DNA of 56,312 nucleotides from Hyphomicrobiales bacterium (GTDB lineage Bacteria > Pseudomonadota > Alphaproteobacteria > Rhizobiales > Rhizobiaceae), in contig DUSC01000072.1 of the NCBI GenBank assembly GCA_012842935.1, positions 1 to 56,312 of the forward strand, given 5' to 3'. Within the stretch, counting starts at the first letter, position 1. Each line of letters starts with the position of its first letter. The position numbers and the translations under genes were made by a program. The notes under the pieces were generated by a model. The model did no database searches and was not told the DNA's origin. It saw nothing but the letters and a program-made list of their open reading frames with translations. Below, one piece after another: positions 1-8,652 of this stretch.

Positions 1-265
1 CAGGTCGGCCCGAAAAATCGCCGGCGGGGCGCATGGATCGCGCCACGTAACAAAAGTTTCGGAAGGCACGGCCCAGCGCCCCGCTTCCCCCTCTTCTCCA
101 ATGGCCAGACGCGAAAGCGGGCGTGGCGACGAGAAGCCGTGTGCGGACAACGGTGGGGAAACCGCGCCGGGCCGCCGCGTGACGCTGCGCCGCTTGCGCG
201 GCCGGCATGCGGCCCTTACCATTGCCGCAAAAGTTCTCGTTCATAACAATCCGGAGGAATTTTCC

Positions 266-1027
266 ATGAACCCATCGGGCGTGACGGCGATCGTGACGGG
301 CGGCGGCTCGGGCCTCGGCGAGGCCACCGCGCGGGCGCTGGCGGCGAAGGGCGCGAAGGTCGCCATCTTCGACGTCGGCATGAAGAACGCCGAGCGCGTC
401 GCCGCCGAGATCGGCGGCGTGGCGATCCGCTGCGACGTCTCCAGCGCCGACAATGGCGAGGCCGCGGTCGCCGAAGCCGCCGAGAAGCTCGGACCGGCGC
501 GCATCCTGGTCAACTGCGCCGGCATCGCCATCGCCATGAAGACGACGGGCAAGGAAGGCGCCCACCCGCTCGACCTCTTCCGCAAGGTCATCGAGGTCAA
601 CCTCGTCGGCACTTTCAACATGATCCGCCTGTTCGCCGTCCGCTGCGAGAAGCTCGACCTGATGGAAGGCGGCGAGCGCGGCGTCATCGTCAACACCGCC
701 TCCGTCGCCGCCTTCGACGGCCAGATCGGCCAGGCCGCCTATTCCGCCTCCAAGGGCGGAGTCGTCGGGATGACGCTGCCGGTCGCCCGCGACCTCTCCC
801 GCGCCGGCATCCGCGTCTGCACGATCGCGCCGGGCCTCTTCAAGACGCCGATGCTCGCCGGCCTGCCTGAGGAGGCGCAGAAGTCGCTCGGCCAGCAGGT
901 GCCCTTCCCGCCGCGGCTCGGCGAACCGTCGGAATACGGCGCGCTCGCCTGCCACATCGTCGAGAACCAGATGCTCAACGGCGAGACGATCCGCCTCGAC
1001 GGCGCCATCCGCATGGCGCCGAAGTGA
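266..1027 (+). CDS. SDR oxidoreductase, 3-hydroxyacyl-CoA dehydrogenase type-2-like
   Basis: Cytoplasmic short-chain dehydrogenase of 253 residues, probably NAD-dependent. The dinucleotide-binding motif TGGGSGLG is at residues 11-18, NCAG at 83-86, and the catalytic residues are Ser146, Tyr159 and Lys163 (YSASK). The loop before helix alphaE (about residues 91-112) and the run VNLVGTFN resemble the HSD10/type-2 3-hydroxyacyl-CoA dehydrogenase branch, which oxidises 3-hydroxyacyl-CoA in beta-oxidation and branched-chain catabolism. An upstream in-frame extension to position 101 exists, but the ATG at 266 is preceded by GGAGGA at good spacing and begins directly at the Rossmann fold. The next gene is a CoA racemase 30 bases downstream, which supports a fatty-acyl-CoA role. 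The exact substrate is inferred from family likeness only. Confidence 0.85.
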   Translation: MNPSGVTAIVTGGGSGLGEATARALAAKGAKVAIFDVGMKNAERVAAEIGGVAIRCDVSSADNGEAAVAEAAEKLGPARILVNCAGIAIAMKTTGKEGAHPLDLFRKVIEVNLVGTFNMIRLFAVRCEKLDLMEGGERGVIVNTASVAAFDGQIGQAAYSASKGGVVGMTLPVARDLSRAGIRVCTIAPGLFKTPMLAGLPEEAQKSLGQQVPFPPRLGEPSEYGALACHIVENQMLNGETIRLDGAIRMAPK

Positions 1028-1057
1028 CGGCAGGCGAATCGTTCCGGCATTGACGCC

Positions 1058-2218
1058 GTGACCGCCGCGACCGGATCCGGGCCGCTCGCCGGCCTCACCG
1101 TCATCGAGATGGCCGGGATCGGTCCGGTCCCGCTGGCGGCCCTGATGCTGGCCGAGTACGGCGCCCGCGTCATCCGCGTCGAGCGCCTGCGTGCCGGCGC
1201 TGGCTTCCTGCCGCTGGCCCCCGACGTCGACCTCTCGCTGCACGGCCGCACGACGCTGAAGGTCGACCTGAAGCGGCCGGAGGGCGTCGACCTCATGCTG
1301 CGTCTGGTCGCGGCGGCCGACATTCTCGTCGAGGGATTTCGGCCCGGCGTCATGGAGCGCCTCGGACTCGGTCCGCAGCCGTGCCTGGCGCGCAACCCGC
1401 GGCTCGTCTACGGCCGCATGACCGGTTTCGGCCAGGACGGCCCGCTCGCCGACCGCGCCGGCCACGACCTGACCTATCTGGCGCTGACCGGGGCGCTGCA
1501 CGCCATCGGCCCGAAGGGCGGCCGCCCGGCGATCCCGCTCAACCTCGTCGCCGACTATGGCGGCGGCACGATGTTCCTGGTTGCGGGCATTCTCGCCGCG
1601 CTCGTTTCGCGGGCGACGACGGGCCGCGGCCAGGTCGTCGACGCGGCGATGGTCGACGGCGCCTCGATGCTTCTCGCGCCGACCTTCTCCTACATGGCCT
1701 CGGGCTTCTGGAAGGACAGCCGCGGCGTCAACCTTCTCGACGGCGGCGCGCCGTTCTACGACGTCTACGAGGCGGCAGACGGCCGCCACGTCGCCGTCGC
1801 CTGCCTAGAACCGCAGTTCTTCGCCGAGTTCGTCCGTCTGCTTCCGCTCGACGCCGGTTACGTCGCCCGCCAATACGATCCGCGGGCGTGGCCGGAGCTG
1901 CGCGCCGCGATCACGGCCCGCATCGCCGAGCGGCCCCGCGACGCATGGGCCGAGCTGTTTGAGCCGAGCGACGCCTGCGTGGCACCGGTGCTGTCGCTGG
2001 CCGAGGCCGCCGAACACCCGCACAACCGCGCCCGCGACGTCCATGCCAGAGTCGGCCGGATGACGCGGCCGCGCCCTGCTCCGCGGTTTTCGGCGACCCC
2101 TGCAAGTCTCGCCGGCCCGCCCGCCGCTCCCGCCGATCTCGCCGCGCTGCTGGCCGGCTTCGGAATCGACCCGGACGAGGCCCGGGCCCTTGCCAGCAAC
2201 GCCGTTGTTGGGGCATAA
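1058..2218 (+). CDS. CaiB/BaiF family protein, probable alpha-methylacyl-CoA racemase
   Basis: Class III CoA-transferase fold protein of 386 residues with a GTG start. The segment GHDLTYLALTGALHAIG (from residue 135) contains His136, and Asp166 follows in LVADYGGG. That spacing of 30 equals His126/Asp156 of the mycobacterial alpha-methylacyl-CoA racemase, so racemase is preferred over a general CoA-transferase. The enzyme would interconvert (R)- and (S)-2-methylacyl-CoA so that branched acyl chains can enter beta-oxidation. It lies 30 bases after the acyl-CoA dehydrogenase-like SDR and may be cotranscribed with it. Family membership is firm; the racemase assignment rests on the residue pair and spacing. 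Confidence 0.85.
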   Translation: MTAATGSGPLAGLTVIEMAGIGPVPLAALMLAEYGARVIRVERLRAGAGFLPLAPDVDLSLHGRTTLKVDLKRPEGVDLMLRLVAAADILVEGFRPGVMERLGLGPQPCLARNPRLVYGRMTGFGQDGPLADRAGHDLTYLALTGALHAIGPKGGRPAIPLNLVADYGGGTMFLVAGILAALVSRATTGRGQVVDAAMVDGASMLLAPTFSYMASGFWKDSRGVNLLDGGAPFYDVYEAADGRHVAVACLEPQFFAEFVRLLPLDAGYVARQYDPRAWPELRAAITARIAERPRDAWAELFEPSDACVAPVLSLAEAAEHPHNRARDVHARVGRMTRPRPAPRFSATPASLAGPPAAPADLAALLAGFGIDPDEARALASNAVVGA

Positions 2219-2239
2219 GAGGAGTCTGATTTTCAGGTT

Positions 2240-3028
2240 TTGGAGACGACGTTGGACGGGGCTCGCAGGAAGGATGTCATCCGCGAGACCGACGCCGAGG
2301 CGATACGCCTGGCGCGAACGCTCGTGCGCAGCGCCCGCTACGGCGCGCTCGCCGTGCTCGATCCGGCGGACGGTTCGCCGCTGGCGAGCCGTGTCGCCGT
2401 CGCTACCGATCTCGACGGCACGCCGCTGATCCTGGTCTCCGCTCTATCCGGCCATACCGCCGGGCTTCTCGCCGACCCGCGCTGTTCGCTCCTCCTCGGC
2501 GAGCCCGGCAAGGGCGATCCTCTCGCCCATCCGCGCATCAGCGTCTCCTGCAGAGCGAGCCGGCTCGAGCGCGGAAGTCCGGAGCAGGCGCGCGTCGAGC
2601 GCCGCTATCTCAACCGTCACCCGAAGGCGAGGCTCTATGTCGGATTTCCCGATTTCGCCTTCTTCCGCCTCGACCCGCAGAAGGCGAGCCTCAACGGCGG
2701 TTTCGGCAAGGCCTACGCACTGACCCGGGCCGACCTCGTCACCGACAGCCCGGCCAATGCCGGTCTCGCCGAATCCGAGCAGGCCGCGATCGTCCACATG
2801 AACGAGGACCATCGCGACGCCGTGGGCATCTGTGCGCGCGCCTTCGCCGGCGCGCGGGGGGACGGCTGGTACGTCATCGGCCTCGATGCCGACGGAATGG
2901 ACATCGGCCGTGGCGACGAGGCACGGCGGATCTTCTTCCCGGCGCCGCTGTTGTCGGCGGCGGACCTGCGGACGACCCTGGTCGAACTGGTCAAGGCCGG
3001 CCGAAGCGTCCTCGCGGGGGGCGCATGA
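2240..3028 (+). CDS. HugZ-family pyridoxamine 5'-phosphate oxidase-fold protein
   Basis: A protein of 262 residues. The N-terminal split-barrel domain (about residues 15-150) is of the PNPOx-like flavin or heme binding type. The C-terminal DUF2470-like domain (about 170-260) has the motif HMNEDHRDA, which in HugZ and related proteins lies near the heme-binding site. Members act in heme utilisation, or are uncharacterised cytoplasmic flavin or heme proteins. The TTG at 2240 is used because the preceding gene ends at 2218 and AAGAGGAG lies just upstream; another TTG at 2252 is possible. No heme transport genes are adjacent, so a role in heme breakdown is only inferred. Confidence 0.8.
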   Translation: METTLDGARRKDVIRETDAEAIRLARTLVRSARYGALAVLDPADGSPLASRVAVATDLDGTPLILVSALSGHTAGLLADPRCSLLLGEPGKGDPLAHPRISVSCRASRLERGSPEQARVERRYLNRHPKARLYVGFPDFAFFRLDPQKASLNGGFGKAYALTRADLVTDSPANAGLAESEQAAIVHMNEDHRDAVGICARAFAGARGDGWYVIGLDADGMDIGRGDEARRIFFPAPLLSAADLRTTLVELVKAGRSVLAGGA

Positions 3029-3193
3029 CGCGCGTCCGAACGCGCAGCACGTTGAGGTTGTGACCTTGCATTTTCAAGCATCCGCGCAGTAGATTGCCGC
3101 CGCCGTCAGCCGTCAGGCTGGCCGCACTATCCGGGGAAGCCGCGGTCATCGCCCCCATGACCGTCGGCGCAAGTATCAGAATATCGGGGTAAT

Positions 3194-3529
3194 ATGTTCG
3201 CGAAGAAGATAATCGAGAACGCCGACGGCGTGGCCGAACTGTTGACGCTGCTGGGCAACGGAAAACGGCTTGCGATCATCGGACATCTCCTGGAAGGCGA
3301 ATTGTCCGTGGGCGCGATCGCCAAGAAGGTCGGCTTGAGCCAGTCGGCGCTGTCGCAGCATCTGGCGAAGCTGCGCAGCACGGGCCTGATGACGACCCGC
3401 CGCGATCGCCAGACGATCTACTATTCCTGCAACTCCGAGGCGGTGCGCGGTCTGTTCGAGGCGCTCGACGCGAGTTTCACGTTCGTCAACGGGCTCGCGC
3501 GGCGGGACGGCACCGGGATCGACCGGTAA
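3194..3529 (+). CDS. ArsR-family winged-helix regulator, NolR-like
   Basis: A DNA-binding protein of 111 residues with one winged helix-turn-helix domain (about residues 15-90). The recognition-helix region VGLSQSALSQHLAKLR and the wing segment TRRDRQTIYYS closely resemble NolR, the rhizobial global repressor. No metal-binding cysteine pair of the ArsR/SmtB alpha3 type is visible, so metal sensing is unlikely. The ATG at 3194 starts just before the domain. It stands alone, 165 bases after the HugZ-like gene and 12 bases before an RNA methyltransferase, so its targets cannot be read from context. Family is certain; NolR orthology is an inference. Confidence 0.85.
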   Translation: MFAKKIIENADGVAELLTLLGNGKRLAIIGHLLEGELSVGAIAKKVGLSQSALSQHLAKLRSTGLMTTRRDRQTIYYSCNSEAVRGLFEALDASFTFVNGLARRDGTGIDR

Positions 3530-3607
3530 GTCGGCCGCCGCTTGCCCGATCGCAGCGGCCGTGCGACTACGGCGACGGCTTCTTTTCCAGGACGACCGGC
3601 GGCGCGA

Positions 3608-4408
3608 TTGAACACCATTCCCATCGACGATCCCGGCGATCCGCGAATCGCCGCCTACCGCGACATCCGCGAGCGCGACCTCGTCGGCCGCGAGGGCCGT
3701 TTCGTGGCGGAGGGCAAGGTCGTGCTCGCGACGCTCTTCGCCGCGGGCAGGTTCGAAGCCGAATCGGTGCTGGTGCTCGAGAACCGGCTGCACGGTTTGG
3801 CCGACACGCTCGCTGCCGCACCGGCCGACCTGCCGGTCTATGTGGCGAAGTCGGCGGTGATGGACGCGATCGCCGGTTTCCCGATCCATCGAGGCGTCCT
3901 CGCCGTCGGCCGGCGCCGCGCGCCGGAAACGCTGGAGGGCCTGCTCGGATCGCTGCCGGCGCGGGCAACGCTGGTCGTGCTCGTCGGCCTCGCCAACCAC
4001 GACAATGTCGGCGCGATCTTCCGCAATGCCGCAGCCTTCGGCGCCGACGCCGTCGCCCTCGACGCGACGAGTTGCGATCCGCTCTACCGCAAGGCGATCC
4101 GCGTATCCGTCGGCGCGGCGCTGAGGGTGCCGTTCGTCCGCGGCGGCGATGCCCTGCGGATGGTCGAGACCGCCCGGCGGTACGGCTTCGAACCGGTGGC
4201 GCTGTCGCCGGCCGGTGTCGAGGACATCCGCTCGGTCGTTCGGCCGGAGCGCGTGGCCCTGGTGTTCGGGACGGAAGGATCTGGCCTGCCTGCGGCCCTG
4301 CTCGGCAGCCTGCGTACCGCCCGGATCGCCATGGCGGCCGGGTTCGACAGCCTCAATGTCGCCGCCGCTTCGGCCATCGCGCTGCACGAGATGCGACGCA
4401 CGGACTGA
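3608..4408 (+). CDS. TrmH/SpoU-family RNA 2'-O-methyltransferase
   Basis: S-adenosylmethionine-dependent SPOUT-class methyltransferase acting on tRNA or rRNA. The three SpoU motifs are present in order: NHDNVGAIFRNAAAFGADAV (motif 1, with the conserved Asn and Arg), LVFGTEGSGLP (motif 2) and SLNVAAASAIALHE (motif 3), which together form the trefoil-knot SAM site. The N-terminal part (about residues 1-100) resembles the substrate-binding extension of these enzymes. The TTG at 3608 gives 266 residues; the frame is open back to a TTG at 3542, but the extra 22 residues have no family-like character. It ends 5 bases from the convergent coiled-coil gene. The modified nucleotide cannot be told from sequence. 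Confidence 0.85.
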   Translation: MNTIPIDDPGDPRIAAYRDIRERDLVGREGRFVAEGKVVLATLFAAGRFEAESVLVLENRLHGLADTLAAAPADLPVYVAKSAVMDAIAGFPIHRGVLAVGRRRAPETLEGLLGSLPARATLVVLVGLANHDNVGAIFRNAAAFGADAVALDATSCDPLYRKAIRVSVGAALRVPFVRGGDALRMVETARRYGFEPVALSPAGVEDIRSVVRPERVALVFGTEGSGLPAALLGSLRTARIAMAAGFDSLNVAAASAIALHEMRRTD

Positions 4409-4413
4409 TCCGG

Positions 4414-5655
4414 TCAGGAAACCGAAGCGGCCTTCTGCAGCGCCCTGACGCGGTCGGCGAGACTGCTGATCTTGTCCCGCGGATCGAGCGGCCTGTCGGG
4501 CTCGGCCGCGAGCGCCTTGCGGATCGGCGAATCGGGGCCCTCGAGCGCGGCGGTCATGGAGATGACCTCCGCGGCGAGATCGTTGATCTGCTCGCGCAGC
4601 AACGCGTTCTCGCGCCGCTCCTCGCTCCAGTCCTCCGATTTCGCGCGTTCGTACTGCGCGAGGTCGGAACGCAGCTTCTTGTTCTCGCGCGTGAGGACGC
4701 CGAGGCGTTCCTCGAGCCGGGCGCGATCCTCGTCGAGCCTGGCGATCGCCTTCTCGACATCCCCGCCGGTGGCGCCGGAGAGCAGGCGCGACATCTGCAG
4801 GGTCAGATCCGCCACATGGGCTTCGAGCTTCGCCTTCTCGATCTGCATCTCGGCGAGTTCGGCTTCCAGGTCGCTGCCGCGCAGCGTCGCCCCGCCCATG
4901 TGTTCCCGCAGCCTCGCCAGCTCGCGTTCGCGGCGATCGAGCTTCTCGTCGCGATCGGCGACCGTGGCCATCAGGCGCTCGACCTTCTTCTCCAGATCGC
5001 CGGACCGTTTCTTCTCGTTCTTCAGCGCGTCGCGGAGCGTCCTGTTCTCCGCGCCGATCTCGTTGAGACGCTTTTCGCCTTCCTTGCGCTGTCCGCGCAG
5101 CGAGCTCAGGTCGCTGGACAGCTTGTCGAGCTCCGATTCGCGCGCGACCAGTTCGATCTGCCGGTTGCTGGCAGAGAACGACGCCTCGTCGTACATGCGC
5201 CCGAGCTTCTCCAGTTCCTGCGCCTTCTCTTCCAGCCGCTGCTCGGCCTCCGCCAGCCTCTCCGCCAGCCGCTGCATCTGCTCCTCGCGGATGCGTAGTT
5301 CGGCGCGCAGTTCCCCGCTCTTGGCCTCGAGCTGCGACAATGCCCGATCCTTTTCGGCCCGTTCGGAAGCGAGCTGCTTCAGTTCCTCGCGGTTGCGATT
5401 GATCTCGATGACCTGGGCGGCAGCCTTTTCGCGAAACGCCTTGATGCTCATCTCGAGGCGCCGGGTCGACATCGCGAATTCGGCGCGGATGCGATCCTTG
5501 TCGGCCTGGATTTCGCCGAGCGAGAGGGGAACCGACGCCTCGATACGCTTGCGGGTCAGGCGGACCGCGCGGCGCCAGACCGCCGGTGCCAGCATCAACG
5601 CCAGGAATCCGGCGCACAGGAATCCGAGCGCGAAGAAGAGAATGGACTGGATCAC
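4414..5655 (-). CDS. Membrane-anchored coiled-coil protein of unknown function
   Basis: A protein of 413 residues with one hydrophobic segment at the N terminus (about residues 3-28), a basic stretch (RRAVRLTRKR), and then an almost unbroken charged heptad-rich coiled coil from about residue 45 to 390. No enzymatic motif is visible. The conserved-looking opening after the membrane segment (SVPLSLGEIQADKDRIRAEF) suggests a family shared among Hyphomicrobiales, recognised from memory only. The layout would place the coiled coil in the cytoplasm, tethered to the inner membrane, as in structural or division-associated proteins. It is convergent with the methyltransferase gene and lies near eipA and the cell-cycle genes. 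No function is assigned. Confidence 0.8.
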   Translation of the reverse strand: MIQSILFFALGFLCAGFLALMLAPAVWRRAVRLTRKRIEASVPLSLGEIQADKDRIRAEFAMSTRRLEMSIKAFREKAAAQVIEINRNREELKQLASERAEKDRALSQLEAKSGELRAELRIREEQMQRLAERLAEAEQRLEEKAQELEKLGRMYDEASFSASNRQIELVARESELDKLSSDLSSLRGQRKEGEKRLNEIGAENRTLRDALKNEKKRSGDLEKKVERLMATVADRDEKLDRRERELARLREHMGGATLRGSDLEAELAEMQIEKAKLEAHVADLTLQMSRLLSGATGGDVEKAIARLDEDRARLEERLGVLTRENKKLRSDLAQYERAKSEDWSEERRENALLREQINDLAAEVISMTAALEGPDSPIRKALAAEPDRPLDPRDKISSLADRVRALQKAASVS

Positions 5656-5777
5656 CGACGCTCACCGCTCCAACGGAAGCATCCTATGTGCCATAGCGGC
5701 ACGCCATTGATCCAGAGCCGAGTTCGTCCCGCCGGGTCCCGCCGTGTCTTAAGGTTAAGCCCGGAGCGGGCCGGACT

Positions 5778-6359
5778 TCAGAACGGATTCCAGGTCGGCT
5801 TCTGCGTCAGCTTCAGGTAGCCCACATTGACTCCGAGGCGTGCCCCGACGCCGGTCCGGACCGGGACCAGCAGGACGTTGCCGCGCTTGAGCACCGTGAA
5901 GCCGAGGCCCGCCATCACGTAGGCCGATCCGGCGACACCGACGAACCGGTCGTAGACGGCCGAGACGTCGTCGAGATTGTAGACCAGCATCATGGTCCGC
6001 GACCCCTGGCCGCCGAAGTCCCAACCCAGCGAAGGCCCTTGCCAGAAGACCGGGTGGTCGCCGGCGTTCTTCGTGTAGAGGGTGCCCTCGCCATAGGTCA
6101 GACCGCCGACGAAAGCGCCGGATCCCTCCTCGCCGAGGATATAGCCGTTCGGCAGGCCGTAGGAGGAGAAGACCTTTTCGATCAGCGTCGCGAGGCCCCC
6201 CGAGGTGGCGCCGAAGAACCGGTGCCCGGAATCGATGATTTCCTGTGCCGTGTATCCTTCGGCCCGCGAGCCGGCGGTTCCCATGAACACGACGGAAAGC
6301 GATAGGACGACGGCGGCGACCAGCCGGGCGAGGTCCCGTTCAACAATCTTGGAAAGCAT
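5778..6359 (-). CDS. eipA: EipA (DUF1134) periplasmic envelope integrity protein
   Basis: An exported protein of 193 residues, close to the Brucella EipA length of about 198. A basic N terminus and a hydrophobic stretch (about residues 11-30, ending near GTAGSRAEG) form a signal peptide. The mature part, from YTAQEIIDSGHRFFG to the end, has the glycine-rich DUF1134 pattern. In Brucella, EipA is a small periplasmic beta-barrel protein needed for envelope integrity, and its gene is under CtrA control, which fits its place beside chpT and ctrA here. The ATG at 6359 is chosen because the longer in-frame extension to 6473 is polar and would bury the signal peptide. Confidence 0.9.
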   Translation of the reverse strand: MLSKIVERDLARLVAAVVLSLSVVFMGTAGSRAEGYTAQEIIDSGHRFFGATSGGLATLIEKVFSSYGLPNGYILGEEGSGAFVGGLTYGEGTLYTKNAGDHPVFWQGPSLGWDFGGQGSRTMMLVYNLDDVSAVYDRFVGVAGSAYVMAGLGFTVLKRGNVLLVPVRTGVGARLGVNVGYLKLTQKPTWNPF

Positions 6360-6702
6360 GCATCCTGTCTCCGTCCGGGAGCACTGCCCGTCGACGCCCC
6401 TCGTTCGCCTCGACCGCTTCTCTCGTCGGCTGGACGACCGATTCCGGCACGCTATGCCGTAATCCTTTTTCAACCATTAAACTCTCTGATGATGATGGCG
6501 GATCGATGGCTTTCGATCCGCTTGCCGGGGACCGTCGGCCAGGCCGAAGCGGTGCCCGCCGCGGGTTGCGATCGCAAGCTGTGCGGCGCGGTATCCGGTC
6601 GGCCAATTCTTGCTGGCGACCCTCCCCGCATGTAACTAGACCTTGCCTGAACGTATTCGATTCGCGCCGGCCTCGCGGGCGCGAGCTGTCCGGAGACCGC
6701 AT
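6360..6702. promoter_or_regulatory. Divergent eipA/chpT intergenic region
   Basis: No gene is seen in these 343 bases. They separate the divergent eipA and chpT genes and must carry both promoters. GANTC sites occur at 6440-6444 and 6659-6663, the second about 40 bases before the chpT start. A perfect 8-bp inverted repeat (GCGGATCG, then CGATCCGC after an 8-base loop) lies at 6498-6521. No convincing TTAA-N7-TTAA CtrA box was found. Short open frames here are out of keeping with the neighbouring coding pattern. Confidence 0.5.
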
Positions 6703-7332
6703 ATGCCAGATGTGTTCACGCTGTCCGCGCCGGACCTCGCGGCCCTGCTGTGCAGCCGCATCTGTCACGACATCATTTCGCCTGTGGGCGCGATCAACAA
6801 TGGCCTTGAACTCCTCGACGAGGGTGGCGCCGACGAAGACGCCATGAACCTTATCCGGACGAGCGCGAGAAATGCGTCGGCGCGCCTCCAGTTCGCCCGC
6901 ATCGCTTTCGGCGCAGCCGGATCGGCCGGGATGATGATCGACACCGGGGACGCCGAATCGGTCGCCGCCGCCTACATCAGGAACGAGAAGCCCGAACTGG
7001 TCTGGATCGGCCGCAGGGCCCTGCTGCCGAAGAACAAGGTGAAGCTGCTGCTCAACCTCATCCTCGTGTCAATTGCCACGATCCCGCGCGGCGGCAAGAT
7101 TACCGTGACGCTCGACGACGTCGAGACGGCGCCGAAGTTCACCCTGACTTCGTCGGGGCCGATGGTCCGCGTCCCGCCGAAGTTCCTCGAACTGCATGCG
7201 GGAAAGAAACCCGAGGAACCGATCGACGCGCACAGCGTCCAGCCCTACTATACGCTTCTCCTGGCGCGTGAGTCGGGCATGCAGGTCTCGATCCGAGCGT
7301 CCGCCGAGGAGATCGTGCTGGCGGCCGCCTGA
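6703..7332 (+). CDS. chpT: ChpT histidine phosphotransferase
   Basis: Dimeric phosphotransfer protein that relays phosphate from the hybrid kinase CckA to CtrA and CpdR in the alphaproteobacterial cell-cycle pathway. The protein has 209 residues. The H-box RICHDIISPVGAINNGLELL (starting at residue 19) carries the phosphorylated His22, and the C-terminal half is the degenerate ATPase-like domain (DUF2328). The ATG at 6703 starts 16 residues before the H-box, as usual in the family; an upstream extension to 6643 adds only an arginine-rich stretch. It is followed by a single-domain receiver, and ctrA lies 0.6 kb further on the other strand, so enzyme and target genes are clustered. Confidence 0.92.
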   Translation: MPDVFTLSAPDLAALLCSRICHDIISPVGAINNGLELLDEGGADEDAMNLIRTSARNASARLQFARIAFGAAGSAGMMIDTGDAESVAAAYIRNEKPELVWIGRRALLPKNKVKLLLNLILVSIATIPRGGKITVTLDDVETAPKFTLTSSGPMVRVPPKFLELHAGKKPEEPIDAHSVQPYYTLLLARESGMQVSIRASAEEIVLAAA

Positions 7333-7497
7333 GGTGGCGACCTGCCGGCGCCAGCTTGTGACTTAACTTCGCGGAAACCAATAATCGAAGGCGCATCCAA
7401 GTTTAGCGATCGCGTTGTCCGCTTCTTTACGCCGATTTACTAGTCTTTGCCCGTGATAAACCTGCGCTGCCGCATGCGTGCGGGGAAGGACAGAGAC

Positions 7498-7866
7498 ATG
7501 AAGCGCTGTATGTTCATCGACGATTCGAGCGTCATCCGTAAGGTCGCGAAGCGCATTCTCAACGGGCCCGACCTGCTGGTCATCGAAGCCGAGAGCGGCA
7601 GCGATGCGCTGTACATGTGCGAGAACGACATGCCCGACATCATCGTCGTTGACGGCGGGTTGCCGGACATGACGGCGGAGGAGTTCATCCGGCGCGTCCG
7701 CGCCATCCCGAACCCGATCCGGCCGCAGATTGCCATCAGCCTGATCGAGGTGGATATCGGCGCGATCATGCGGGCCAAACGGGCGGGCGCCCAGGGGTAT
7801 ATCCTCAAGCCGTTCAACCGCCAGCAGCTTCTTGAGCGATTCCGCCAGCTCGACATGGCGGCGTGA
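7498..7866 (+). CDS. Single-domain response regulator (CheY-like receiver)
   Basis: A 122-residue receiver domain with no output domain. The acidic pair Asp8-Asp9 (FIDDSS), the phospho-acceptor Asp52 (VVDGGLPDM) and the switch lysine in YILKPF are all present. The beta4 Thr/Ser position is Ser in IAISLIEVD. It is not a clear CpdR or DivK. Its place directly after chpT suggests that it exchanges phosphate with ChpT or acts as a phosphate sink in the CckA-ChpT-CtrA relay, which is inference. The ATG at 7498 is chosen over an upstream in-frame start at 7447 because the receiver fold begins at once with beta1 (RCMFIDD) and GGACAGAG precedes it. Confidence 0.87.
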   Translation: MKRCMFIDDSSVIRKVAKRILNGPDLLVIEAESGSDALYMCENDMPDIIVVDGGLPDMTAEEFIRRVRAIPNPIRPQIAISLIEVDIGAIMRAKRAGAQGYILKPFNRQQLLERFRQLDMAA

Positions 7867-7956
7867 GCGGGCGGCGCAGGGTCCGGCGGCCGATCGCGTC
7901 GGACGCGGCCGGCACGGCATCCGCCAATCCGCCGTCGCGATCCGTCCGCGCCGCGA

Positions 7957-8652
7957 TCAGGCGCTGGCGCGGACGTCCTCGGGCTCGCGCAGCACGTAGC
8001 CGCGGCCCCATACCGTCTCGATGTAGTTCTGCCCGCCGGAGGAAGCGTCGAGTTTCTTCCTGAGCTTGCAGATGAACACGTCGATGATCTTCAGCTCCGG
8101 CTCGTCCATGCCGCCGTAGAGATGGTTGAGGAACATTTCCTTGGTGAGCGTCGTGCCCTTGCGCAGCGAGAGCAGTTCCAGCATCTGGTATTCCTTGCCG
8201 GTCAGATGCACGCGCTGGCCGGCGACCTCGACCGTCTTTGCGTCGAGGTTCACGACCAGGTCGCCCGTCGCGATGACAGATTGGGCATGACCCTTCGACC
8301 GCCGCACGATGGCGTGGATGCGCGCCACGAGCTCGTCCTTGTGGAACGGTTTGGTCATGTAGTCGTCGGCGCCGAAGCCGAGTCCGCGGACCTTGTCCTC
8401 GATGCCGGCCATGCCGGAAAGGATCAGGATAGGCGTCTTCACCTTGGACAGCCGGAGCGTGCGCAGCACCTCGTAGCCGGACATGTCGGGAAGGTTCAGG
8501 TCGAGAAGAATGATGTCGTAGTCGTAGAGCTTGCCGAGATCGACGCCTTCCTCTCCGAGGTCGGTCGTATAGACGTTGAAGCTCTCCGATTTAAGCATCA
8601 GTTCGATGCTTTGTGCGGTTGCACTGTCGTCTTCAATCAGCAGAACGCGCAT
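7957..8652 (-). CDS. ctrA: CtrA master cell-cycle response regulator
   Basis: OmpR-type response regulator of 231 residues, the usual CtrA length. The receiver (residues 1-120) has Glu8-Asp9-Asp10, phospho-acceptor Asp51 ([15 protein letters not shown]) and Lys in [14 protein letters not shown]. The C-terminal winged helix contains the [17 protein letters not shown] and [16 protein letters not shown] segments typical of CtrA. It binds TTAA-N7-TTAA boxes and controls division, flagellar and DNA-methylation genes, and in Caulobacter also replication initiation. The ATG at 8652 is chosen over an upstream in-frame GTG because [20 protein letters not shown] is the invariant CtrA N terminus. The C terminus (EPEDVRASA) is variable in the family. 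Confidence 0.97.
   Translation of the reverse strand: MRVLLIEDDSATAQSIELMLKSESFNVYTTDLGEEGVDLGKLYDYDIILLDLNLPDMSGYEVLRTLRLSKVKTPILILSGMAGIEDKVRGLGFGADDYMTKPFHKDELVARIHAIVRRSKGHAQSVIATGDLVVNLDAKTVEVAGQRVHLTGKEYQMLELLSLRKGTTLTKEMFLNHLYGGMDEPELKIIDVFICKLRKKLDASSGGQNYIETVWGRGYVLREPEDVRASA

Noticed and set aside
3176-5665. Very long minus-strand open frame of 829 codons
   Set aside because: It overlaps three well-supported genes (ArsR, TrmH-family and the coiled-coil gene), is arginine-rich and lacks any domain. It is a shadow frame of high-GC DNA.
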